Shown piece by piece: positions 1 to 5,624 of a stretch of DNA of 6,835 bases. How positions within the stretch are numbered: position 1 is the first letter of the stretch; each line of letters starts with the position of its first letter. Source of the stretch: Bryobacterales bacterium (GTDB lineage: Bacteria; Acidobacteriota; Terriglobia; Bryobacterales; Bryobacteraceae); the NCBI GenBank assembly GCA_003487005.1, contig DNFG01000500.1, positions 1 through 6,835 of the forward strand, in the 5' to 3' direction. Position numbers and translations under genes: made by a program. Below the pieces are notes generated by a model. It was not told where the DNA came from. It saw only the letters and a program-made list of their open reading frames with translations, and ran no database searches.

Positions 1-2
1 AG

Positions 3-1163
3 CCGCGGCGTCGTCCACGCCCTCTGTTCGTCCCCGCCTCCGCCTTCGGGGCCAATGACAAGCCTGCTTACGGGCTCATTGCGACCGGTAATCGCGGGCG
101 CGGGCTGCACCGTTCCTTCATGAAGCTGGGTGCGCGCTGTCTCGCCCTCTGTGACGTCTATGAGCCTTATCTGGCGATGGCGCGGGAAATGACTCCCGGC
201 GACGTCAAAACGCACATCGACTACCGGGCTTTGCTCGAGCAGAAGGGACTCGACTTCGTCGTCATCGCCTCGCCCGACCACCAGCATGCCCCGATGCTGG
301 AAGCCTCTCTTGCCGCCGGCAAGGATGTCTATCTCGAAAAGCCTCTGTCGATGAACATTGAAGAGAGCCAGAGGATGGTCCAGATGGTCCGTTCGCGGAA
401 GCAGGTGGTGCAGATCGGTATGCAGCGCCGCAGCATGGGCTTCATCCGGCAGGCCAAGAAGGTGATTGACGACGGCACGTTGGGCCCCGTCACGATGGTG
501 AAGGCGATGTGGAACTGGCACTTCGATCTGCCCTTGGTCAATGCGCCGCTCGAAGGCAAACTCGACTGGGACCTGTTTCTTGGACCGGCGCCGAAACGCG
601 ACCTGGAGCCGATGCGATTCCGGTGGTGGCGGGGATTCTGGGATTATTCGGGCGGCAACATGACCGATCAGGGGACCCATTTGATGGACGTTGTGCAGTG
701 GATGACGGGCCAGGGGGCACCGAAATCGGCGGTCTGCCAGGGGCAGGTGACGCGCGTGCCTGGAGCCGAGGTCCCCAATGTCTTTTCGGCTGTCTTCGAG
801 TACCCCGAATTTCTGGCCACCTGGACTCTGAACTACCGTTCGACGCATGAACACGATTGGTCCATCACCTTCATGGGTGAAAAGGCGACGATGTTCATGG
901 ATCGACGGGGTTACCGGCTGTATCGCGATGGCGGGTTGATGCGCGAGCCGTGGACATACAATCAGAAGCCCGAGTTGATCGCGGAAGTCCCCGACACGGA
1001 CAGTCCGGAAGCCCATCAGCAGAATTTTCTGGACTGCCTGCGATCGCGGCAGGAGCCCAACTGCCCGATCGAAGTGGCGGCGGCGGCCGTGGCGGGTCCG
1101 CACATGGCCAACATGGCGCTGCGGCGGGAGCGAAAGATCGTGATGGGTCAACCGGCCAGCTGA
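3..1163 (+). CDS. Gfo/Idh/MocA-family NAD(P)-dependent oxidoreductase, probably secreted (5' end missing)
   Basis: A nicotinamide-dependent sugar, polyol or related dehydrogenase; the substrate cannot be read from sequence. The frame is open from base 3, well before the first ATG at 120. The upstream codons encode an export-signal-like end (LFVPASAFGA, then NDKPAYG) and the Rossmann dinucleotide loop GLIATGNRGRG at 72-104, so a start at 120 would remove the cofactor site. Numbering from the Met at 120: EKP lies at 73-75, with the family lysine K74. GGNMTDQGTHLMD lies at 178-190 and gives the D183/H187 pair, spaced as the catalytic Asp and His of inositol dehydrogenase. The C-terminal half is the usual alpha/beta domain. 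Tat export of such an enzyme with bound cofactor has precedent in glucose-fructose oxidoreductase, but the twin-arginine start lies outside the window. Upstream of about base 23 a different frame reads more like a signal peptide (see findings). Family assignment is firm; substrate and export are inference. Confidence 0.9.
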   Translation, partial: PRRRPRPLFVPASAFGANDKPAYGLIATGNRGRGLHRSFMKLGARCLALCDVYEPYLAMAREMTPGDVKTHIDYRALLEQKGLDFVVIASPDHQHAPMLEASLAAGKDVYLEKPLSMNIEESQRMVQMVRSRKQVVQIGMQRRSMGFIRQAKKVIDDGTLGPVTMVKAMWNWHFDLPLVNAPLEGKLDWDLFLGPAPKRDLEPMRFRWWRGFWDYSGGNMTDQGTHLMDVVQWMTGQGAPKSAVCQGQVTRVPGAEVPNVFSAVFEYPEFLATWTLNYRSTHEHDWSITFMGEKATMFMDRRGYRLYRDGGLMREPWTYNQKPELIAEVPDTDSPEAHQQNFLDCLRSRQEPNCPIEVAAAAVAGPHMANMALRRERKIVMGQPAS

Positions 1164-1175
1164 TTCACCCGAATC

Positions 1176-1205
1176 TTGGTAAACTTGGTCGAGATGGGAT
1201 GTAAT
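1176..1205 (+). promoter_or_regulatory. Possible sigma70-type promoter for the sulfur-carrier operon
   Basis: TTGGTA (1176-1181) and TGTAAT (1200-1205) resemble -35 and -10 boxes with an 18-base spacer. They lie in the 59-base gap between the oxidoreductase stop and the ATG of the peptidase gene. CTTGGT occurs twice here, at 1175-1180 and 1184-1189, 9 bases apart. Only the position and a loose consensus match support this; high-GC genomes yield such matches by chance. Confidence 0.3.
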
Positions 1206-1222
1206 TGTCTGGACGGTTGCCC

Positions 1223-1654
1223 ATGTTGACTCTGAATGCCGGGGCATGGAGCGCGATGGTGGAGCATGCCCGCGCGGAGTATCCGAGGGAGTGCTGCGGC
1301 GTCCTGTTGGGGCATCTGGATCCTGCTGATGAAGATGTGCGGACGGCTACGGTAGCCATTCCCTGCCGGAATGCATACGACGGTGATCAGCGGGACCGGT
1401 TCTTCATCGATCCGGGCGACCAGCTTGCCGCGCAGAAGAGGGCGCGGGTGGAGGATCTGGAAGTGCTTGGATTCTTTCACTCACATCCGGATGACGAGGC
1501 CTATTTTTCGGCGACGGATCTGGCGAATTCCTGGCCGTGGTACTCGAATGTAGTCGTTTCGGTCCGGAATGGGGAGGTGGCGGGCGCTGCCTGCTTCCGG
1601 GCGGACGAGGAGCGGACGCGGGCGGACGAGGAGCAGCTAAACCTCCCTGAATGA
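1223..1654 (+). CDS. JAMM/MPN (M67-type) zinc metallopeptidase, Mec/QbsD-like
   Basis: A 143-residue single-domain zinc isopeptidase-type protein, about the usual length for bacterial M67 members. The full JAMM signature is present. Glutamate E23 sits in PRECCGVLLG (21-30). H86 and H88 of HSHP are followed by exactly seven residues, then S96, two residues and D99, matching HxH-x7-S-x2-D. In known systems such proteins remove residues after the diglycine of a small sulfur carrier (QbsD, HcyD) or release cysteine from CysO (Mec). The next gene encodes just such a carrier, with extra residues after its diglycine, so this protein is its likely partner. The ATG at 1223 is preferred because family members begin near the MLTLNAGAW stretch. 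An in-frame TTG at 1205 would add six residues but has no clear ribosome site. No signal peptide is seen, so it is presumably cytoplasmic. The charged C-terminus contains a small internal duplication. Confidence 0.9.
   Translation: MLTLNAGAWSAMVEHARAEYPRECCGVLLGHLDPADEDVRTATVAIPCRNAYDGDQRDRFFIDPGDQLAAQKRARVEDLEVLGFFHSHPDDEAYFSATDLANSWPWYSNVVVSVRNGEVAGAACFRADEERTRADEEQLNLPE
1598..1634 (+). repeat. 21-base tandem duplication at the 3' end of the JAMM gene
   Basis: A perfect 16-base direct repeat (CGGGCGGACGAGGAGC) occurs at 1598-1613 and again at 1619-1634, a 21-base period that keeps the frame. It encodes RADEERT followed by RADEEQ after the folded core of the peptidase, so it probably only lengthens an acidic tail. 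Confidence 0.8.
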
Positions 1655-1659
1655 AGGAG
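1654..1659 (+). promoter_or_regulatory. Ribosome binding site of the CysO-like carrier gene
   Basis: AAGGAG begins on the last base of the peptidase stop codon and stands 13 bases before the ATG at 1673, a somewhat long spacing. It indicates translation within one operon and supports the ATG at 1673. Confidence 0.6.
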
Positions 1660-1672
1660 ATAGTGGAACACA

Positions 1673-1951
1673 ATGGCGAAGATTCTGATTCCGACACCGC
1701 TGCGGCAGTACGCCGGAGGCGCCAAAGAGGTAGACGTGGCCGGAGCGACCGTCGGCGAGGCGCTGGCGGCGCTGACCTCGGCGCACAGCGACCTGAAAAA
1801 GCACCTGTACAACGATGAAGGCAAGCTGCGGAGCTTCGTCAATGTGTATTTGAACGACGAAGACATCCGGTATCTGGACCGGGAATCGTCGGCTGTAGCC
1901 GAGGGGGACACTTTGTCGATCGTGCCGAGCATCGCTGGCGGAGGCCGGTAG
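1673..1951 (+). CDS. cysO: CysO-like ThiS/MoaD-family sulfur carrier with a C-terminal extension after GG
   Basis: A 92-residue beta-grasp (ubiquitin-fold) sulfur carrier. The pattern follows mycobacterial CysO: an N-terminal strand ending IPTPLRQYAGG (6-16), a central FVNVYLNDEDIRYL (55-68), then AEGDTLSIVPSIAGG (76-90). Carriers of this family are adenylated on a terminal glycine and converted to a thiocarboxylate that donates sulfur to cysteine, molybdopterin, thiamin or other products. This protein ends A88-G89-G90-G91-R92, so the expected terminal diglycine is followed by Gly-Arg (or Gly-Gly-Gly by Arg). QbsE and HcyS also carry residues after GG, which a JAMM protease removes. The upstream gene encodes such a protease and the downstream gene a MoeZ-type activator. 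The closeness to CysO rather than MoaD suggests a role in cysteine or another thiocarboxylate route, but no cysteine synthase lies in the window. Family is firm; the final product is inference. Confidence 0.88.
   Translation: MAKILIPTPLRQYAGGAKEVDVAGATVGEALAALTSAHSDLKKHLYNDEGKLRSFVNVYLNDEDIRYLDRESSAVAEGDTLSIVPSIAGGGR
1940..1944 (+). promoter_or_regulatory. Ribosome binding site of the MoeZ-like gene inside the carrier's tail codons
   Basis: GGAGG stands 8 bases before the GTG at 1953 and supports that start. It lies within the codons for the glycines at the carrier's C-terminus, so this stretch serves both as protein tail and as initiation signal. Only one base separates the TAG stop (1949-1951) from the GTG, which suggests translational coupling. 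Confidence 0.7.
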
Positions 1952-1952
1952 C

Positions 1953-3104
1953 GTGACGGACCCGAACTCGTTGAGCGCGGAGGAGATCCGCCGTTATTCC
2001 CGGCACCTGATCATGCCCGAAGTGGGCATGGCGGGGCAGTTGAAGCTGAAGCAGGCGAAGGTTCTGCTGGTGGGAACCGGGGGGCTGGGGTCGCCGCTTG
2101 CGCTGTATCTGGCGGCCGCGGGCGTGGGCACGTTGGGCCTGGTGGATTTTGACGTCGTGGACGATTCAAACCTGCAGCGGCAGGTGATTCACGGGACTCG
2201 GGATCTGGGGAAGAAGAAGCTTGATTCCGCCATTGAGACGCTGACGGATCTGAATCCGCATGTCCGTTATGTGCGCCATGATGCGCCTCTGACGAGCGAA
2301 AATGCGCTAGAAATCGTCAAATACTACGACATTGTGGCCGATGGAACGGACAATTTTCCGACGCGCTATCTGGTGAACGACGCCTGTGTGCTGCTGGGCA
2401 AGCCGAACGTTTACGGGTCGATCTTCCGCTTCGAGGGGCAGGCGTCGGTATTTGGGACAGAAGACGGACCGTGCTACCGGTGTCTGTATCCGGAGCCTCC
2501 ACCGCCGGGGCTGGTGCCGTCGTGCGCCGAGGGCGGAGTGCTGGGGATTCTGCCGGGAGTGATCGGGCTGATTCAGGCGACCGAGGTGGTGAAGCTGATT
2601 CTGGGCGAAGGGGAGACGCTGAAGGGGCGGCTGATGCTGTACGACGCCCTGGCGATGAAGTTTCGCGAGCTGAAACTGCGGCGGGATCCGGAGTGCCCGC
2701 CGGGCAAGTGTTCAAAAATCAAGGGGTTGATCGACTATCAGGAGTTCTGCGGGATTCCGAAACAGGCGCCGGAATCGCCGCTGGCCGGCCTGGAAATCAG
2801 CCCAGTGGAGGTCAAAGCGCGGCTGGACCGGGGTGAACGGTTTCAGTTCATCGACGTGCGCGAGGTGCATGAACACCAGATCTGCCGGATCGGGGAAGCG
2901 CGGCTGATTCCCTTGGGAGAACTGCCCAAACGGCTTGCCGAACTGGATCCCTCCGAGGAGGTGGTGGTCCACTGCAAGAGCGGCGTCCGGAGCGCGAAAG
3001 CGGCTGCATTACTGCGGGAGAGCGGTTTCGGACGGGTGTTGAACATGCGCGGCGGAATCCTGGAGTGGAGCGACACCGTGGATTCGTCGGTTCCAAAATA
3101 CTGA
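1953..3104 (+). CDS. moeZ: MoeZ-type carrier-protein adenylyltransferase/sulfurtransferase (ThiF/MoeB-rhodanese fusion)
   Basis: This 383-residue cytoplasmic protein activates a ubiquitin-fold carrier with ATP and loads it with sulfur. The E1-like domain (about 1-265) begins with RYSRHLIMPEVG (14-25). It has the nucleotide loop GTGGLGSP (41-48), DxDxxDxSNLQRQ (65-77), and DGTDNFPTRYL with D130, the likely metal-binding Asp. The Zn-site pair C174/C177 lies in CYRC, and C191 of SCAEGGVLG sits at the usual catalytic-cysteine position. A rhodanese domain (about 275-378) carries the persulfide loop CKSGVRS with C341. This architecture is that of MoeZ, which activates CysO and MoaD in mycobacteria. 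The second Zn pair reads C248-PPGK-C253 instead of the usual CxxC, an oddity. The gene starts with GTG after a good GGAGG, one base from the carrier gene, so the three genes are almost certainly one operon. The physiological carrier is most simply the neighbouring CysO-like protein; a role in molybdopterin synthesis as well cannot be excluded. Confidence 0.93.
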   Translation: MTDPNSLSAEEIRRYSRHLIMPEVGMAGQLKLKQAKVLLVGTGGLGSPLALYLAAAGVGTLGLVDFDVVDDSNLQRQVIHGTRDLGKKKLDSAIETLTDLNPHVRYVRHDAPLTSENALEIVKYYDIVADGTDNFPTRYLVNDACVLLGKPNVYGSIFRFEGQASVFGTEDGPCYRCLYPEPPPPGLVPSCAEGGVLGILPGVIGLIQATEVVKLILGEGETLKGRLMLYDALAMKFRELKLRRDPECPPGKCSKIKGLIDYQEFCGIPKQAPESPLAGLEISPVEVKARLDRGERFQFIDVREVHEHQICRIGEARLIPLGELPKRLAELDPSEEVVVHCKSGVRSAKAAALLRESGFGRVLNMRGGILEWSDTVDSSVPKY

Positions 3105-3157
3105 TTTTCGCCATTTCTCTCAGAACTTCCCCTCAACCGCCGATGAGACGACTGACG

Positions 3158-3162
3158 GGAGG
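3158..3162 (+). promoter_or_regulatory. Ribosome binding site fixing the GTG start of the chemoreceptor
   Basis: GGAGG stands 5 bases before the GTG at 3168, at the end of the 63-base gap after the MoeZ-like gene. I see no hairpin terminator or convincing promoter in that gap (3105-3167), so read-through from the sulfur operon is possible. Confidence 0.7.
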
Positions 3163-3167
3163 GTTTT

Positions 3168-4685
3168 GTGAGGCTGTGCAGGAACCTGACGGTTGGCCAG
3201 CGGACGTTGATCTGCTTCGGCGCGATGTTGACCTTGTTGCTGGTGGTCAGCGGATTCTGGCGGGCGTCCGTGCTCGGCCTGGGGGGATCGCTCGATGAGG
3301 CGGTGAACCGGACGGCGCGGAAGTTGCGCCTGGCTGGCGATTTGCGCACGGAATTCAAGGCGATGTGGGCGGATGCCCGGGGGGCGCAGTTCAGTCTGGT
3401 GATCGCACTGCTGAACGACAAAGACGCCAGAGGCAAGGACGACTCAGTATCGGCCGGGTGTCTGGCCTGTCATTCGGACGGAATGAGGGACGACGGGCAC
3501 AAACGGTTTCTCGACGGTGGAGTGCGGCTCCGCAAGGAATTGGCGGAGTTGCGGAAACTTGAGCCCACCGTGGCGGAAGTGAAGTTGCTCGACGAAATTG
3601 CCCGGTCGGTGAGCGACTGGGAGTCGTTGTACAGCCGTTACCTGGACCTGGCGGCGGCCGACAAGTACGACGAAGGGCACGACTTGATGACGGAACAGAT
3701 CACGCCACTGCTGGAGAGAGCGGATGCTTCAGTGGCGGCTTTGATGGAAACGCAGAGGCAGGCGCTGGCACGGGCAGCGGAGCAGGTGAACCCCGAACTG
3801 GCAAGCAATCAAATGCGGGCGATTGTTCTGGTTGGCCTCGGTTTGATGCTGGGCGCGGCGGTATTCCTGCTCATGCGCAAGATGACGGCCGGTTTGCGGA
3901 AGGTTGCGTGGGAGTTGCAGCGCGGCACCGGGCAGGTGTCCTCGGCGGCGCAGCAGTCCTCGGCGGCGAGCGCGTCGCTGGCGCAGGGCGCCTCCGAGCA
4001 GGCGGCGAGCCTGTCGGAAGCGAATGGAGCGGGCGGCAGCATCGGCGAGGTGGCGAGGGAGAACCGGAAGCGCGCGGAAGAGGCGCTCCGGCTGGCCGCG
4101 CAGAGCGAGCAGGAAGTGGGGGGAGCGAGGCGGATGCTGTCGGAGACGCGAGCGGCGATGCAGGAAGCGGAGTCCGCGGCGAAGAAGATGGCCGGAATCT
4201 TGAGAGTGATCGACGAGATTGCCTTCCAGACGAACATTCTGGCGCTGAACGCCGCAGTGGAAGCGGCGAGGGCCGGTGAGTCCGGTCTCGGATTCGCGGT
4301 GGTGGCCGAGGAGGTCCGCTCGCTGGCGCGCCGGTGTGCGGAAGCGGCAAAACAGATTAGCGGACTGGTCTCGGACTCCTCCCGCAAAAACGCGGATTCA
4401 GTGGAGAGTCTCGGGCGCTTCGAGGAAGCGCTGGTCAGGCTGACCGAGGGCAGTGAGGCCCTGGAGCGGATTCTCACGGAGGTCAGCGCGGGGAGTCAGA
4501 AGCAGAACCAGGGGCTGGATCAATTGTCGGTGTCGCTCCATCGGATGGACGAAGTGACGCACGCGAATGCTGGCGTAGCTGAGGAGAATGCCTCGGCCGC
4601 GGCGCACCTGGAAGACCAGGCGCGACAACTGGATGCCGCGGCAGCGGAGTTGAACTGCATGGTGTCAGGGGAGCGAACCCGCTAG
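3168..4685 (+). CDS. Methyl-accepting chemotaxis protein with periplasmic four-helix-type domain and haem-c motif, no HAMP
   Basis: A 505-residue inner-membrane chemoreceptor. TM1 is at about 12-34 ([19 protein letters not shown]) and TM2 at about 218-236. The periplasmic region between (about 35-217) is largely helical and resembles a 4HB sensor, including [18 protein letters not shown] in the second half. It contains CLACH at 98-102, a CxxCH covalent haem-c motif, in the loop expected between the first two helices, far from the membrane. DcrA of Desulfovibrio is a known haem-c chemoreceptor sensing oxygen or redox state, so a similar input is plausible here. The signalling domain follows TM2 directly. 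ASEQAA (275-280) and EENASAA (472-478) look like methylation regions. The conserved hairpin tip runs from IDEIAFQTN (348-356) through [11 protein letters not shown] (360-370) to [13 protein letters not shown] (375-387), the CheA/CheW contact. About 40 residues separate TM2 from ASEQAA, too few for a HAMP domain. No C-terminal CheR-binding pentapeptide is seen. Haem binding is inference. Confidence 0.93.
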   Translation: MRLCRNLTVGQRTLICFGAMLTLLLVVSGFWRASVLGLGGSLDEAVNRTARKLRLAGDLRTEFKAMWADARGAQFSLVIALLNDKDARGKDDSVSAGCLACHSDGMRDDGHKRFLDGGVRLRKELAELRKLEPTVAEVKLLDEIARSVSDWESLYSRYLDLAAADKYDEGHDLMTEQITPLLERADASVAALMETQRQALARAAEQVNPELASNQMRAIVLVGLGLMLGAAVFLLMRKMTAGLRKVAWELQRGTGQVSSAAQQSSAASASLAQGASEQAASLSEANGAGGSIGEVARENRKRAEEALRLAAQSEQEVGGARRMLSETRAAMQEAESAAKKMAGILRVIDEIAFQTNILALNAAVEAARAGESGLGFAVVAEEVRSLARRCAEAAKQISGLVSDSSRKNADSVESLGRFEEALVRLTEGSEALERILTEVSAGSQKQNQGLDQLSVSLHRMDEVTHANAGVAEENASAAAHLEDQARQLDAAAAELNCMVSGERTR

Positions 4686-4694
4686 AATCGACAC

Positions 4695-5624
4695 GTGCAC
4701 CTCGATGCCCGTGACGCGCAGGCAACGGGCCCGGCGGCCCGGGCGGCGATGCGCCTGTCTCTGATTGCCGGGCTCTTAATGTTCCTGGGCAAGTCGGCGG
4801 CGTGGTGGATCACCGGATCGGCGGCCATTCTCTCCGATGCGCTGGAGTCGGTGGTGCATGTGGCGGCCGTGGGTTTCGCGGCCTTCAGTATGAGATTGAG
4901 CGCGAAGCCGGCCGACGAGCGCTTCCACTACGGCTACGAGCGGATCGCCTTCTTTTCCGCGGGCTTTGAAGGGGCGATGATCGTGATCGCGGCCCTGGCG
5001 ATCCTATGGACCGCGATCCAGAAGTGGCTCACGGGGCTCGAACTCGAAAGGTTGGGAACCGGAGTTCTGCTCGTGGTCGCCGCGGCGGTCCTGAACGGGG
5101 CGTTGGGGTGGCATCTGATCCGGACAGGGCGGCGGACGGGTTCCCTCATTCTGGAAGCGAACGGCCGGCACGTGTTGACCGACTGCTGGACAAGTGTGGG
5201 CGTCATTGCCGGGCTGGGCCTGGTTCTGTGGACTGGCTGGAAGCCGTTTGATCCCATCTGCGCGATTCTGGTGGCGCTCCAGATCCTGTGGTCGGGCGGG
5301 CAGTTGATGATCCGCTCGATGCGCGGGCTGCTGGACTGGGCGGATCCGAAGGCGGAACAGGCATTGAGGCGCCATCTGAACGAACTGAGTTGGGCGGAAG
5401 GAGCAGAATGGCATGGTCTGCGGCTGCGTGAAACGGGAGGACGGCTCCTGGTGGAAGTGCACCTGCTGTTCCCATACGAGCACACGGTGGGGGCGGCGCA
5501 CGCGGCGGCGACACGAATCGAAGAGGCGCTGGAGGGGGCACTGGAAATCCCGGTCGAGGTGTTGACCCATCTGGAGGCGCGTGAGGACCACGACGGGGTT
5601 CACCGGGAGCCCCATCGTGAGTAA
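4695..5624 (+). CDS. Cation diffusion facilitator (CDF) family metal efflux transporter
   Basis: A 309-residue inner-membrane protein that exports divalent metals (Zn, Fe, Co, Mn or similar) in exchange for protons. Six hydrophobic segments run from about residue 20 to 210: near 20-40, 43-66, 84-107, 121-141, 162-180 and 184-203. Metal-site residues typical of the family are visible: D48 in ILSDALESVVH (TM2) and H159/D163 in HVLTD (TM5), the latter matching the HxxxD of YiiP. The cytoplasmic loop HYGYERI (78-84) is also characteristic. A C-terminal cytoplasmic domain of about 95 residues has the ferredoxin-like pattern LVEVHLLFPYEHTVGAAH. The tail is rich in His and acidic residues (HLEAREDHDGVHREPHRE), which could bind metal. 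The GTG start lies 9 bases after the chemoreceptor stop with only a weak ribosome site. An ATG at 4749 is a possible alternative that would place TM1 right at the N-terminus. The metal transported cannot be read from sequence. Confidence 0.93.
   Translation: MHLDARDAQATGPAARAAMRLSLIAGLLMFLGKSAAWWITGSAAILSDALESVVHVAAVGFAAFSMRLSAKPADERFHYGYERIAFFSAGFEGAMIVIAALAILWTAIQKWLTGLELERLGTGVLLVVAAAVLNGALGWHLIRTGRRTGSLILEANGRHVLTDCWTSVGVIAGLGLVLWTGWKPFDPICAILVALQILWSGGQLMIRSMRGLLDWADPKAEQALRRHLNELSWAEGAEWHGLRLRETGGRLLVEVHLLFPYEHTVGAAHAAATRIEEALEGALEIPVEVLTHLEAREDHDGVHREPHRE

Noticed and set aside
1205..1222. TTG start giving a six-residue N-terminal extension of the JAMM protein
   Set aside because: The ATG at 1223 fits the family N-terminus better, and the TTG has no convincing ribosome site; its bases also overlap the candidate -10 box.
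1673..3104. Reading the carrier and E1 as plain MoaD/MoeB for molybdopterin synthesis
   Set aside because: The carrier resembles CysO more closely, the E1 has a rhodanese fusion, and a JAMM gene is present without moaE. It is kept as a possible second role, not the main call.
3105..3167. Terminator between the sulfur operon and the chemoreceptor
   Set aside because: No stable inverted repeat followed by a T run is visible in the 63-base gap.
3809..4477. Minus-strand 222-codon open frame opposite the chemoreceptor signalling domain
   Set aside because: Ser/Ala/Arg-rich composition mirrors the coding strand, and the plus strand carries the conserved receptor hairpin.
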